DNA of 64,000 bases from Deinococcus murrayi DSM 11303 (GCF_000482805.1 NZ_KI519501.1:2501-66500); one strand, 5' to 3'. Counted from the stretch's first letter, positions 46,799-58,489 are shown. Notes: generated by a model from the sequence alone, not told the origin. Numbers and translations: made by a program.

Positions 46799-47506
46799 TC
46801 AGAACCCGGCGGTTACCTGCTGCACGACCTCTTCGGGGGTGCGCCACAGCCGCGGCGAGTCGCCCACGGCGCTGAGGCGGCCCCCCGCGCTGACCCCGCT
46901 GAAGCTGGCCTGCACGCCCACGCTGAGTTCGAGGGCGTTCCAACCCGGCTGGGCGGTCAGGTCCACCGTGACGGGCACGGCCACCTGCACCCCGGCAAAC
47001 TGCTGAACGACCGGACCACAGTCCACCGTGCCGCTCAGGCGGGTGGGGCGGTCGGCATAGAGGTAGGCCCGGCCCGAAAAGGCTCCGGTTGCAAAGCTGG
47101 TACGCTCGGCCTGCGCCGCGAACACCTCCTGCGTGGGCGAACGCTGCGGGGTGAGGCCAAAGAAAGCGTAGCTACGGGCAGCGGGGTCACTGCTCAAGAC
47201 CGTGCCCACGCAGCCCAGCGCCGCGACCGCCGCGGCGGGGGTGGTGAGGACCGGAGCGAGCGCCCCGGCGTCCGGGAGGGGCAGGGTGAACTGCCCGTCG
47301 GGGGCCACTGCTGCCCGTGCGAGGGCCTGCCCGCCCGGTCCGGTCAGGGCGATGCTCCCGCCCCCCCCCGACCAGCGCGAGATGTCCCCGCTGACGGCGG
47401 TGACGGGCGCGGCGGGCGCGGGAGGCTGAAGCAGAGCGGCCAGGGGTCGGGGAGCACACCCCGCGAGCAGGAGCGCCGCCGGCAGGAGCAGAGCGCCGCG
47501 CTTCAC
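46799..47506 (-). CDS. putative lipoprotein, paralogue of the next gene
   Basis: The 235-aa protein has a signal peptide with lipobox LLAGC. The mature part has a VSGDISRWSG opening, several beta-strand-like segments and a FSGVSAGGRLSAVGDS tail that ends in EEVVQQV. The upstream gene has the same plan (VSGRIQTWQS, FGGISASGTV, DEVRQGL), so they are tandem duplicates coupled by a 4-nt overlap. Function unknown; it is presumably held on the outer face of the membrane. Confidence 0.75.
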   Translation of the reverse strand: MKRGALLLPAALLLAGCAPRPLAALLQPPAPAAPVTAVSGDISRWSGGGGSIALTGPGGQALARAAVAPDGQFTLPLPDAGALAPVLTTPAAAVAALGCVGTVLSSDPAARSYAFFGLTPQRSPTQEVFAAQAERTSFATGAFSGRAYLYADRPTRLSGTVDCGPVVQQFAGVQVAVPVTVDLTAQPGWNALELSVGVQASFSGVSAGGRLSAVGDSPRLWRTPEEVVQQVTAGF

Positions 47507-48192
47507 TGAGACAGCCCCTGCCGGACCTCATCGAGGGTGAGCCAGGTGTTCAGGGGCGTCAGGGTGCGGGTCACGGTGCCAGAGGCACTGATGCCGCCAA
47601 AGCCCAGCCCGGCGGTCACATCGAGCTTGAGCATGTTCCAGCCGGACACCGCCGCCACGTCGAGGGTGACAGGAACGCTGAAGCCCTCGACCCGGCAGTT
47701 CACCCGGCCCCCCAGCCGGGTGGCCCGGTCTACGTACAGCCAGGCGCGGGCGTTGAGCGAGCGGGAGAGGCCCCCCCGACTCACGTTCGCCGCGATGATG
47801 TCCCGCGGCCCCGCGCCGCCGCCCTCGGCCCGCAGGGTAAAGACCAGAAGGCCCCGCGCCGCCGGGTCGCTCACGGTGAGGCCGGAAGCCGTGCAGTTCA
47901 GGTCACGCAGGCCCTGTTCGAGGGTGTCGGGGACGGAGCGGGTCTGAGCGTTCAGGACCGCTCCTTCCGGCAACACCAGACGGAAGTTGCCCGCCGCGTC
48001 GACCGGGGCCGTGGCGAGGGGCACCAGCGGCACGGTGCCCAGCAAGCTGACGGTGCCCGCCGTCCCGCTCTGCCAGGTCTGGATGCGGCCCGATACCGCT
48101 GTTTCGGGGGGCGCATTGTCGGGCACGCGTTCTGGCCCACCGCACGAGGCCAGCAGGAGGGAAAGGGCGGCGAGCGCACCGAGTTTTCTCAT
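47503..48192 (-). CDS. putative lipoprotein, first of a tandem pair
   Basis: The 229-aa protein starts MRKLGALAALSLLLASCGG, a clear lipoprotein signal with Cys after LLAS. The start ATG is supported by a TAGGCT -10 box 7 nt upstream. The mature part is beta-rich with LYVDRATRLGGRVNC, matching LYADRPTRLSGTVDC in its paralogue. The conserved Cys of that segment may form a disulfide with a Cys near residue 105. No family recognised. Confidence 0.75.
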   Translation of the reverse strand: MRKLGALAALSLLLASCGGPERVPDNAPPETAVSGRIQTWQSGTAGTVSLLGTVPLVPLATAPVDAAGNFRLVLPEGAVLNAQTRSVPDTLEQGLRDLNCTASGLTVSDPAARGLLVFTLRAEGGGAGPRDIIAANVSRGGLSRSLNARAWLYVDRATRLGGRVNCRVEGFSVPVTLDVAAVSGWNMLKLDVTAGLGFGGISASGTVTRTLTPLNTWLTLDEVRQGLSQ

Positions 48193-48199
48193 GTCCGCC

Positions 48200-48205
48200 A
48201 GCCTA
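48200..48205 (-). promoter_or_regulatory. -10 box for the tandem lipoproteins
   Basis: TAGGCT on the minus strand, 7 nt from the ATG at 48192. Confidence 0.55.
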
Positions 48206-48248
48206 GTGCATCCCGGCTGACGGGAGGATGGGAAAACGGGCGCGTCTC

Positions 48249-49256
48249 TCATGCAGGGGAAACGGCAATCACCGTGCGGCCCCGCACCTGCCCGGCCAGA
48301 ATCTGCCCCGCGAGGGCGGGCACGTCCGCGAGGGGCCGGACCTGGGTGACGTCCGCGAGCCGCGACGCGGGGAGGTCGCGGGCGAGCCGTTCCCAGGCGG
48401 CGCGGCGCTTCGGCGCGGGACAGGTCACCGAGTCGATGCCCAGCAAGGACACCCCGCGCAGGATGAACGGAAAAACCGTGGTCTGGAGGCCGCTGCCCCC
48501 CGCCAGGCCGCAGGCCGCGACCGCCCCGTGGGTGCGCGTGCTCGCGATGGCCCCCGCGAGCGTCTCGCCGCCCACCGAGTCCACGACGCCCCCCCAGCGC
48601 TCCTTTTCGAGGGGGCGCTTGAGGGCGGGCAGCTCTTCTCGCCCGATGACCTGGGCCGCGCCGAGCGAGCGCAGGTAGCCTTCTTCCTCCCGGCGTCCGG
48701 TGCTCGCGGTCACCGTGAAGCCCGCCGCCGCGAGGAGGGCGACCGCCGTACTGCCCACCCCGCCCGCTGCACCCGTGACGAGCACTTCGCCCCCGCCTGG
48801 GGTCACGCCATGCTCCTCCAGGCTCAGGACCGCCAGCATTGCCGTGAAGCCCGCCGTGCCCACACTCATGGCCCACTCCGCGTCCGTGCCGGGGGGCAGG
48901 GGAACGAGCCACTCGGCACGGACGCGGGCGTACTCGGCATACCCACCGTCTTGCCGCTCGCCGATGCCCCAGCCCGTCAGCAGCACGCCCTGGCCGGGGG
49001 CGTAGGTGCCGGTCTCGTCCGAGACGACCTCGCCCGCCAGGTCGATGCCGGGAGTGATAGGGTAGGTCTTCAGGACGCCGGGACGCCCCGCGACCGCCAG
49101 CCCGTCTTTGTAGTTGAGGCTGGAATGGGTCACCCGGACCACCGTGTCGCCGGGGGGCAGGTCGGCGGGCGTGAGGGTCTGGAACTCGGCGCGAATGCCC
49201 GTGTCGTCCCGGAGCATCCGCAGGGCGCGGAAGGTGGCAGGAAGGCTGGAAGACAT
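48249..49256 (-). CDS. YhdH/AcuI-type medium-chain quinone/acryloyl-CoA reductase
   Basis: The 335-aa zinc-free MDR oxidoreductase shows THSSLNYKDGLAVAGRPGVL and YPITPGIDLAGEVV of the YhdH/AcuI family, the cofactor motif VTGAAGGVGSTAVALL and TASTGRREEEGYLRSLGA. Members reduce acryloyl-CoA or quinone-like substrates with NADPH. Start ATG 49256 has GAGG 8 nt upstream; a GTG three codons earlier is possible. No operon partner. Confidence 0.88.
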   Translation of the reverse strand: MSSSLPATFRALRMLRDDTGIRAEFQTLTPADLPPGDTVVRVTHSSLNYKDGLAVAGRPGVLKTYPITPGIDLAGEVVSDETGTYAPGQGVLLTGWGIGERQDGGYAEYARVRAEWLVPLPPGTDAEWAMSVGTAGFTAMLAVLSLEEHGVTPGGGEVLVTGAAGGVGSTAVALLAAAGFTVTASTGRREEEGYLRSLGAAQVIGREELPALKRPLEKERWGGVVDSVGGETLAGAIASTRTHGAVAACGLAGGSGLQTTVFPFILRGVSLLGIDSVTCPAPKRRAAWERLARDLPASRLADVTQVRPLADVPALAGQILAGQVRGRTVIAVSPA

Positions 49257-49307
49257 AGGAGGCACCTCGGAGCTTGGAATGCTCCAGGGTAACGCGGGGC
49301 GAGGGCC

Positions 49308-49754
49308 TTAGCGCACGTCCTCGAACTCGGTCACGGCCCGCGAGAGAGCGTCCGTCGTGGTGGCCTGGTGGCCCGCCCACGCCCGCCACAACTCGGCCAG
49401 CGCCCGGCGGGCGGCCTCCAGCGCGGCCTGCACGCCGGGGGTGAGTTCGTCTCCGGCGGCGGCGAGGGCCACCGTGAGGTGCAGCTTGGCCCCCAGGTAA
49501 CGGGTCTGCTCGCCGCGCAGACCGTCGTAGACGTACACCACATCGTCCCACTCTGGCGTGAAGGTCTCCCAAATCAGCCGGGTCACCGCCGCGTGGCTGC
49601 CCAGGCAGAGGGTCGCGGCGGGCAGGCCACCGGGGGCCGTCAGCCCGCGTTCCTCGCAGTGGGCCGCCGCCAGACCGCTTACGTCGCGGTCCACGCCCGG
49701 CAGGAAGCGGGACAGGATGTCGGCGCGGGCCGCGTCGCGGGGGGAAATGGACAT
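49308..49754 (-). CDS. hypothetical helical protein
   Basis: The 148-aa protein is Ala-rich and helical (AAVTRLIWETFTPEWDDVVY, then LHLTVALAAAGDELTPGVQA) with no signal peptide or family I know. The ATG at 49754 follows a perfect TATAAT -10 box by 9 nt. It is divergent from an acyl-CoA dehydrogenase gene with a 64-nt gap holding both promoters. Confidence 0.65.
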   Translation of the reverse strand: MSISPRDAARADILSRFLPGVDRDVSGLAAAHCEERGLTAPGGLPAATLCLGSHAAVTRLIWETFTPEWDDVVYVYDGLRGEQTRYLGAKLHLTVALAAAGDELTPGVQAALEAARRALAELWRAWAGHQATTTDALSRAVTEFEDVR

Positions 49755-49763
49755 AGTCTGCTC

Positions 49764-49769
49764 ATTATA
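49764..49769 (-). promoter_or_regulatory. consensus -10 box for the gene at 49754
   Basis: TATAAT on the minus strand, 9 nt from the start. It is the only fully consensus -10 I noticed and hints at strong expression. Confidence 0.55.
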
Positions 49770-49806
49770 TTCTGCTGTGCACGAACTGACGAGGGGGCCT
49801 CTGGGG

Positions 49807-49812
49807 TACCCT
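49807..49812 (+). promoter_or_regulatory. -10 box for the acyl-CoA dehydrogenase gene
   Basis: TACCCT lies 6 nt before the ATG at 49819. Confidence 0.5.
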
Positions 49813-49818
49813 GCGGGC

Positions 49819-50976
49819 ATGACGCTGCTCCCTGCCCTCCCCACCCACCTCGAAGCCGTCACCGAGCGGGCGGAGGCGGCCATCCGTGCCCACGCTGACG
49901 CCTGTGAGGAGGCCGGGGACGTGACCCCGGAGGCGGGGGCCGCGCTGCGGGCGAGCGGGTACATCCGGCTGACCCTGCCGCGAGAAGCCGGGGGGCTGGG
50001 GGCCAGCCTGGAGGAATACGCCGGGGCACAGCGGCGGCTGGGGCAGGCGGGGGCGGCGCTCGCGCTGGTGCTGGCGATGCATACCCAGGTGGTGGGCGCG
50101 GCGTTTCAGGGCCAGACCCTGCCGGGGCCGATGCTCGCGGCGCTGGCGGCGGCGAGCCGGGAGGGGCGGCTGGTGAACGCCCTGGCGAGCGAGCCAGAAC
50201 TCGGCAGCCCGTCGCGGGGGGGCTTGCCGCGCACGGCGGCGGTGCCGGATGGGGACGGCTGGCGGGTCACCGGGCGCAAGACCTGGGCGACCGGGGCGCG
50301 AGCGCTGGGGCTGGCGGTCGTCAGCGCGGCCACCCCCGCCGGGGAGGTTGTCCGGCTGCTGGTGCCGCCCGACGCCCCCGGCGTGGCGGTCGAGCCGACC
50401 TGGGTGGAGGCACTCGCCCTGCGCGGCAGCGGCAGCCACGACGTGACCTTGGACGGGGTCTGGGTGCCCGCCGAGCACGTCGCCCCACCGACGCCGGCCC
50501 ACCCCGCGAGCAGCGCGTGGTTCTGGACGGCCCTCGCGGCGACGTACCTGGGGGTGGGCTTCGCGGCGCTGGAGACGCTGACGGCCTACGCGCGGAAGCG
50601 GGTGCCCACCGCGCTGGGTGCCCCCATCGCCACCCTGCCGCAGGTGCAGGAGGCCGTGGGCCGGATGGCGACGGAGCTGACGGCCTCCCGTGCCCTGCTG
50701 GGGGAAGCGGCGCGGGCCTGGGACCGAGGAGCGGGGCCAGGGGCGCTCCCGCTGCTGGGGGCGGCGAAGGTCCACGCGACGAATGCCGCCGTGGCCGCCA
50801 CCGACCTCGCCGTGCGGACGGCGGGCGGGGCGGCGCTGCTGCCCGCGCTGGGGCTAGAGCGCCTCTTGCGCGACGCGCGGGCCGGGCTGACCCACCCCCC
50901 CGCCGACGGGGTGGGGTACGGGGGGCTGGGGGCGGCGCTGCTGGGGGCGGGGAAAGGGGCCTCTCCCCTATCCTGA
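49819..50976 (+). CDS. acyl-CoA dehydrogenase family flavoprotein
   Basis: The 385-aa protein has the ACAD layout: N-terminal helical domain (YIRLTLPREAGGLGASLEEY), FAD-binding middle domain (GDGWRVTGRKTWATGARALG) and C-terminal helical domain with AAKVHATNAAVAATDLAVRT. It would dehydrogenate acyl-CoA or an analogous thioester. The canonical catalytic Glu cannot be placed with confidence, so the substrate is open. The leaderless start is fixed by its -10 box, and a PLD gene follows 6 nt later. Confidence 0.83.
   Translation: MTLLPALPTHLEAVTERAEAAIRAHADACEEAGDVTPEAGAALRASGYIRLTLPREAGGLGASLEEYAGAQRRLGQAGAALALVLAMHTQVVGAAFQGQTLPGPMLAALAAASREGRLVNALASEPELGSPSRGGLPRTAAVPDGDGWRVTGRKTWATGARALGLAVVSAATPAGEVVRLLVPPDAPGVAVEPTWVEALALRGSGSHDVTLDGVWVPAEHVAPPTPAHPASSAWFWTALAATYLGVGFAALETLTAYARKRVPTALGAPIATLPQVQEAVGRMATELTASRALLGEAARAWDRGAGPGALPLLGAAKVHATNAAVAATDLAVRTAGGAALLPALGLERLLRDARAGLTHPPADGVGYGGLGAALLGAGKGASPLS
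50969..50974 (+). promoter_or_regulatory. -10 box for the PLD gene
   Basis: TATCCT lies 8 nt before the ATG at 50983, inside the last codons of the previous gene. Confidence 0.4.
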
Positions 50977-50982
50977 GCGCCG

Positions 50983-53202
50983 ATGCGCCTGCTGCCCCCG
51001 CCCCCCCATCCGGCCCAGGCGGGACGGCTCGCGCTCGCGGCGCTCGCGGGGCTGGCGCTGGGGCTGCTGCTCGCCCGCGGGGTGCTGAGCGGGGTGCTCG
51101 CGCTGGTGCCGCCGGGACAGCCGCTGGTGCGGGCGCTGGTGGGGGGGCTGGGGGCGCTCGCGAGCGTGACGCTGGGCTTTGGGCTGGCGGGGGCGCTCTC
51201 GGCGCGGGCGCTGCCGCTGGGGCGGCTAGGCCTTTCGCGCGCTCAGGCGCGGGGGCGAGCGGGGGCCGCCGCGGGCGCGACGGCGGGGCTGCTGGTGGTG
51301 CCCGTGGGCGGGGTGCTGGGGCTGGCCGGGCTCTACCAGGGGGGCGGCTTCGGGGACGTCTTTGGGGGGCTGCCCCTCGCGGGGCTGGTCGCCGCGGCCT
51401 GCGGGGGATACGGCCTGTGTTCGGGCGGGGTGCTGGGGCTGCTCACCGTGCGGGCGAGGCTCGCGTGGCGTCCGGCGCTGGCGGGGTTCGCGGGCTTTGG
51501 GGCGGCGGGGTTGGTGGGGGGCGCGCTGGTGGCCCTGACCGGGGTGCCCAGCTTGCTGGATGGGGGCGGCTGGGCGCTCCTCGCCCGGCTGACAGTCTTT
51601 TTCGTGGCCGCGCAGGTCGTGGGCGACCTCGCCATCGCCGCGAGCATTCACCGGGCCGCCGAGCACCCGGAGCGCGACCGGGCGAGCGGGCGGCAGGTGG
51701 CCCTCACGCTCGCGGCGCTGGGGGTCATGCTGCTGGGGGTCTGGGGGGTGGCCGAGCGGGCCGTGTCCTTTGTGCAGTCGCGCCCCACCCGCACCGAGCC
51801 GCTGGCGCTTCCGGCGGCCTCCGGGTTGGTGTGCCCCGCGCCCACGGGGAGGCTGGAGCGGGCGCTGTGGGAGGTCGCCACGCGGGGCGGGCGGCCCGAC
51901 CTCTCCTGCGGGAACCGGGTGCTGGGGCTGCTGCACACCCCAAATCCTGACCCCGCCTTCAGCGCCCAGCCGCCCACTCCCCACGGGGCCTACGACCGGC
52001 TCGCGGCGCTGGTGGCCGGGGCGCGGCGCGAGGTGCTGTACGCGGTGATGGAGTGGGCCGACGAACCCCGCCGGGGGCCGGGGGCCGTGCTGGCCGGGGG
52101 GGTGGCCAAGCTCTACCGCCGGGTGCAGGCTGACCCCAGCGCCTACCCGCAGGGGGTCACGGTGCGGGTCGCGCTGGGCAACTTTCCAGTCACCGCCAAC
52201 CTCGAATGGGGGTCGCAGGTCTATGCGGCCATCCGCGACCTGCTGGACGCGGGCGTGCCCCTCGCGGACCCGGCGCGGGGCTGGCGGGTGGAGGTCGCCA
52301 ACTACGCGGGCACCTTTCCCCACAGCCACGCCAAGCTGCTGGTGCTGGACGGGCGCGACCTGGTGGCGATGGGCTTTAACGTGGGGCCGCTGCACTTTCC
52401 CGCCGAGCGGCCAGGGGGCGGCGACCTGCGCGACTTCGGCCTCTGGGTGCGCGGGCCAGTGGCGCGGGATGGCCTCACGGTCTTCGACGACCTGTGGGTG
52501 CGCTCGGTCCGCATCGAGTGCGACCCCGGCGTGACCCCGGCGCGGGTGCGTTCCTCGTGCCGGGAGGCGGGTCCGGCGGAAGCGAGCCATCCGCAGGGCA
52601 CCGCGACCTTCTCCTTAAGCCCGGTCGGAACGGACCGCGCTTTTAGCCTTTACCGCCGCGAGGGGTTCCTGGCCGCCGACGACGCGCAGCTCGCCCTGCT
52701 GGGAGCGGCCCGGCGCGAGGTCGAGCTGCTGCACGTCAGCTTCAGCATGGGGGTGCGCTGCACCCTCGCCCTGCTCAACCCCCGGCTGTGCACCTACGAG
52801 GCGGACGCCCTGCCGTGGATGCGGGCGCTCGTCGCGGCGCTAGAGCGCGGGGTGCGGGTGCGGGTGCTGGTGCACGAACACAGCCTGCTGGGCCTAGAAA
52901 ACCGCATCGGGCTGGCGGTGCTGCGCCGAGAACTCGCGGCGCGAGGCCTCACGGAGCGCTTCGAGGCCCGCTGGTTTCCCGGTGCCCTGCACGCCAAGGG
53001 GATGCGGGTCGACGAAGCCATGCTGGTGGTCGGGAGCCAGAACCTGCACTACTCGTCGTGGACGCCGCGCGGCCTGAACGAGTACGGGGTCGCCACGTCC
53101 GAAGCGGGGGTCAATGCCGAGTTCGGGCGGGCCTTCGCGCACTTCTGGGAGGAAGCGCCCCCCGCGACCCTCCCCGGCTGGCTGGAGGCCGCCGGACGCT
53201 GA
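50983..53202 (+). CDS. membrane-anchored phospholipase D-superfamily protein
   Basis: The 739-aa protein has about seven hydrophobic helices over the first ~270 residues, then two PLD catalytic halves. The first HKD is His449-Ala-Lys451...Asp456 (PHSHAKLLVLDGRD); the second is His670-Ala-Lys672...Asp677 (LHAKGMRVDEA), each followed by the usual GSQN/GFN. It could be a phosphodiesterase, cardiolipin-synthase-like enzyme or transphosphatidylase acting on the outer face. The N-terminal membrane domain does not match a family I know. Confidence 0.82.
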   Translation: MRLLPPPPHPAQAGRLALAALAGLALGLLLARGVLSGVLALVPPGQPLVRALVGGLGALASVTLGFGLAGALSARALPLGRLGLSRAQARGRAGAAAGATAGLLVVPVGGVLGLAGLYQGGGFGDVFGGLPLAGLVAAACGGYGLCSGGVLGLLTVRARLAWRPALAGFAGFGAAGLVGGALVALTGVPSLLDGGGWALLARLTVFFVAAQVVGDLAIAASIHRAAEHPERDRASGRQVALTLAALGVMLLGVWGVAERAVSFVQSRPTRTEPLALPAASGLVCPAPTGRLERALWEVATRGGRPDLSCGNRVLGLLHTPNPDPAFSAQPPTPHGAYDRLAALVAGARREVLYAVMEWADEPRRGPGAVLAGGVAKLYRRVQADPSAYPQGVTVRVALGNFPVTANLEWGSQVYAAIRDLLDAGVPLADPARGWRVEVANYAGTFPHSHAKLLVLDGRDLVAMGFNVGPLHFPAERPGGGDLRDFGLWVRGPVARDGLTVFDDLWVRSVRIECDPGVTPARVRSSCREAGPAEASHPQGTATFSLSPVGTDRAFSLYRREGFLAADDAQLALLGAARREVELLHVSFSMGVRCTLALLNPRLCTYEADALPWMRALVAALERGVRVRVLVHEHSLLGLENRIGLAVLRRELAARGLTERFEARWFPGALHAKGMRVDEAMLVVGSQNLHYSSWTPRGLNEYGVATSEAGVNAEFGRAFAHFWEEAPPATLPGWLEAAGR

Positions 53203-53248
53203 GCGGGGGCCGCATGGCGACGACGTTGCCCCCCACCCCCTGCCCCGC

Positions 53249-53254
53249 TACACT
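53249..53254 (+). promoter_or_regulatory. -10 box for the LCP gene
   Basis: TACACT lies 6 nt before the GTG at 53261. Confidence 0.55.
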
Positions 53255-53260
53255 CGCCGC

Positions 53261-54397
53261 GTGCGCCGCACCCTCCTTTCCCTGCTCGTCGTGTTGGCGG
53301 GCCTCGTCGCCCTCGCGGCCCCCGCCGCCCCCGCCCTCTCCCGCTACGGCGCCCTGCCCCGCACCGCCGACCGTCCGCTCAACATTCTCCTTGCGGGGGT
53401 GGACGTGGAATATGACGACTCGGCGGGCGTGTGGCCCTATCCGCCCAAACCGGAGGACTTCCTAGGCCGCACCGACACCATCGTGCTCGCGCAGGTGCAT
53501 CCGGACGGGCAGACCGAGTTGCTGAGCATTCCGCGCGACACCTGGGTCAACATTCCCGGCTGGGGAATGAGCAAAATCAATGCGGCCAACCGCCACGGCG
53601 GACCGGAGGTGCTCGCGGCCACCGTGCAGGCGCTGACCGGGGTGCCCATTGACTCCTACGTGCTGCTCTCGCTGGGGGCGGTGCGTGCCCTGACGGACGC
53701 GGCGGGTGGCGTCACCGTGGATGTGGAGCAGCGCATGAAGTACGACGACAACGCGGGCAAGCTGCACATCGACCTGTATCCGGGGCGGCAGCGGCTCAGT
53801 GGCGAGCAGGCCGAAGGCTTCTTGCGCTTTCGCAAGGACAACCTGGGGGATATCGGGCGGGTGTCCCGGCAACAGGCATACCTGACAGCGCTGATGGGAC
53901 AGACCCGCAACCCGCTGAACTGGTGGCGGCTGCCGCGCATGGTGGGTGCCCTGCACGAGCACACCCGCTCGGACCTCTCGCGGGGGGAGGTCGGGGCGCT
54001 GCTGGGAGCGGCGCTGCGCGGCCCCCGCGTGCAGAGCTATACGGTGCCCGGTGACTACGGGGCGGGCGGCACCTGGATTGCGGACCGCGAGGCGCTGGCC
54101 GACCTGGTCAAGAAGCACTTCCGCGACCCCAACGACCCGCGCTCGCTCTCGGTGACGGTCCTTAACGTAGGTGCCCCCGATGGCAGCGCCGCCCGGATAC
54201 AGGCGCGGTTGCGCAAGCTCGGCTACACCGACGTCACCATCGCCAATGGTCCGCGCCGGGAGGGACCGACCACCCTCAGCGGGAAGGGCGCTGAAGCCGT
54301 GCGGCGCGACGTGGGCTTTGGGCAGCTCAGCAACGAACCAGGGGTCGAAGGAGCCGATGTGACGGTGCGGCTGGGGAGCGACACGCCGCTGAACTAA
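53261..54397 (+). CDS. LytR-CpsA-Psr family protein
   Basis: The 378-aa protein has a short membrane anchor (TLLSLLVVLAGLVALAAPAA), an LCP domain (ILLAGVDVEYDDSAGVWPY, RTDTIVLAQVHPDGQTELLS, IPRDTWVNIPG, then GEQAEGFLRFR and the D-x-G-R motif) and a C-terminal LytR_C part after a linker. LCP enzymes attach glycopolymers to peptidoglycan. The GTG start, chosen by the -10 box 6 nt upstream, puts the anchor at the N-terminus; an earlier frame start has no signal character. Confidence 0.9.
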   Translation: MRRTLLSLLVVLAGLVALAAPAAPALSRYGALPRTADRPLNILLAGVDVEYDDSAGVWPYPPKPEDFLGRTDTIVLAQVHPDGQTELLSIPRDTWVNIPGWGMSKINAANRHGGPEVLAATVQALTGVPIDSYVLLSLGAVRALTDAAGGVTVDVEQRMKYDDNAGKLHIDLYPGRQRLSGEQAEGFLRFRKDNLGDIGRVSRQQAYLTALMGQTRNPLNWWRLPRMVGALHEHTRSDLSRGEVGALLGAALRGPRVQSYTVPGDYGAGGTWIADREALADLVKKHFRDPNDPRSLSVTVLNVGAPDGSAARIQARLRKLGYTDVTIANGPRREGPTTLSGKGAEAVRRDVGFGQLSNEPGVEGADVTVRLGSDTPLN

Positions 54398-54442
54398 AAT
54401 CCCTTTGTGACGCCCGCTCTCGGCCCCTGGGCGTTCATGCGA

Positions 54443-54448
54443 TATACT
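54443..54448 (+). promoter_or_regulatory. -10 box for the rimP-nusA-infB operon
   Basis: TATACT, about 95 nt before the rimP ATG, giving an unusually long leader for this window. Confidence 0.5.
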
Positions 54449-54454
54449 GGGCCA

Positions 54455-54543
54455 CAGAAATCCTCGAAAACGAGGTGGGTGCCGTGCCCACCTTTTTTCG
54501 TGGAGGGGGTGGTGTGTGGCCCCAGCGAGAAGGGGCCTACAAT
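54455..54543 (+). promoter_or_regulatory. structured leader of rimP operon (possible attenuator)
   Basis: Three overlapping hairpins can form: CCTCG/CGAGG (54462-54475); AGGTGGG/CCCACCT (54473-54493) followed by six T, a terminator; and CCACC/GGTGG (54488-54512), which excludes the terminator. A last hairpin GGCCCC/GGGGCC (54518-54537) holds the AAGGGG ribosome site of rimP. The layout suits attenuation, perhaps by NusA. Confidence 0.5.
54473..54498 (+). terminator. terminator hairpin in the rimP leader
   Basis: AGGTGGG (54473-54479) pairs with CCCACCT (54487-54493), overlapping a run of six T (54493-54498). Confidence 0.65.
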
Positions 54544-55014
54544 ATGAATAGCAACGCGAACAATCAGTCCAACCAGCTTTTCCGCCTCGCGGACGGCGTC
54601 TTGCGCCCGCTGGGGTACGAGGTGCTGGACGTGCAGGTGCAAAATCCGGGGCGGCGGCCCATCGTCGTCATTCGCATGGACCGTCTCGACGAGCAGCCGG
54701 TCACGGTCGAGAACCTGGAGCAAGCCAGCCGGGTCGTCGGGGCCGAGTTTGACCGCGCCGACCCCATCGCGGGCGAGTACCGCCTCGAACTCGAATCGCC
54801 GGGAGCCAAAAGGCCGCTGACGCGGGCGCGGCACTTCGAGCGCATGGTGGGCCTCAAAGCTCGCGTGCGGAGTGACGGCGGGCACGCTTTTACCGCCCCC
54901 ATCAAGGGGGTTGAAGGCGAGCAGGTCACGTTCGACGTGGCCGGAGAAGACGTGACCCTCACGGTGGGCACCTTTCAGGCCAACCTCGCCGAGTTTCCGG
55001 ACCGGCACCGCTGA
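54544..55014 (+). CDS. rimP: ribosome maturation factor RimP
   Basis: The 156-aa factor helps mature the 30S subunit. VLRPLGYEVLDVQVQNPGRR and IRMDRLDEQPVTVENLEQAS are the N-terminal alpha/beta domain; EYRLELESPGAKRPLTRARH is the conserved SPG loop. The C-terminal SH3-like part ends VGTFQANLAEF. The ATG at 54544 begins the family start and is preceded by a structured leader. nusA follows after 23 nt. Confidence 0.93.
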   Translation: MNSNANNQSNQLFRLADGVLRPLGYEVLDVQVQNPGRRPIVVIRMDRLDEQPVTVENLEQASRVVGAEFDRADPIAGEYRLELESPGAKRPLTRARHFERMVGLKARVRSDGGHAFTAPIKGVEGEQVTFDVAGEDVTLTVGTFQANLAEFPDRHR

Positions 55015-55037
55015 CCCCCCACACAGGAGGACTTGGG

Positions 55038-56219
<1,182 letters not shown>

Positions 56220-56226
56220 CGCCCGA

Positions 56227-56505
56227 ATGCCCCCCGCTTCCCCCCCCCACGTGCCGCAGCGCACCTGCGTCGCCTGCCGCACGAAGCGGCCCCAGGCCGA
56301 GCTGCTGCGGATCAGCCGAGACCCGGCGGGCGGGGAGGCAGGGGGCTGGCGGGTCGCTCCCGGCGGAGCACGGGGCCGCAGGGGGCGCGGCGCGTACGTG
56401 TGCCCCCTGCCGGAGTGCTGGAGCGAAAAGCGCCTGCGCCGGGCCTTTCGGGGAGACGCCCCCGCTGTCAGCGCGGCGCTGCACGCGTGGCAGCAACACC
56501 CATGA
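56227..56505 (+). CDS. ylxR: YlxR (DUF448) RNA-binding protein
   Basis: The 92-aa basic protein shows RTCVACRTKRPQAELLRISR and GRRGRGAYVCPLPECWSEKR, the YlxR pattern. It is always found between nusA and infB and may bind RNA or DNA. It starts 7 nt after the nusA stop; infB begins 54 nt downstream. Confidence 0.9.
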   Translation: MPPASPPHVPQRTCVACRTKRPQAELLRISRDPAGGEAGGWRVAPGGARGRRGRGAYVCPLPECWSEKRLRRAFRGDAPAVSAALHAWQQHP

Positions 56506-56559
56506 CCATGACAACCTGAACCCTCTGCCCGCCAGGCGCGGGCCTCACCGGAGGTGAGC

Positions 56560-58389
<1,830 letters not shown>

Positions 58390-58436
58390 CGCAAGCGGCC
58401 AGCGGCCAGGCACTCGCATCAGCCAGTCAAAAGGAA

Positions 58437-58468
58437 AAAGGGCGGTCTCCCGATGGGGGCCGCCCTTT
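58437..58468. terminator. bidirectional terminator after infB
   Basis: AAAGGGCGG (58437-58445) pairs perfectly with CCGCCCTTT (58460-58468), with a T tail on both sides; it serves infB and the convergent gene. Confidence 0.8.
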
Positions 58469-58489
58469 GGACATGAACCGCGATGGGGG

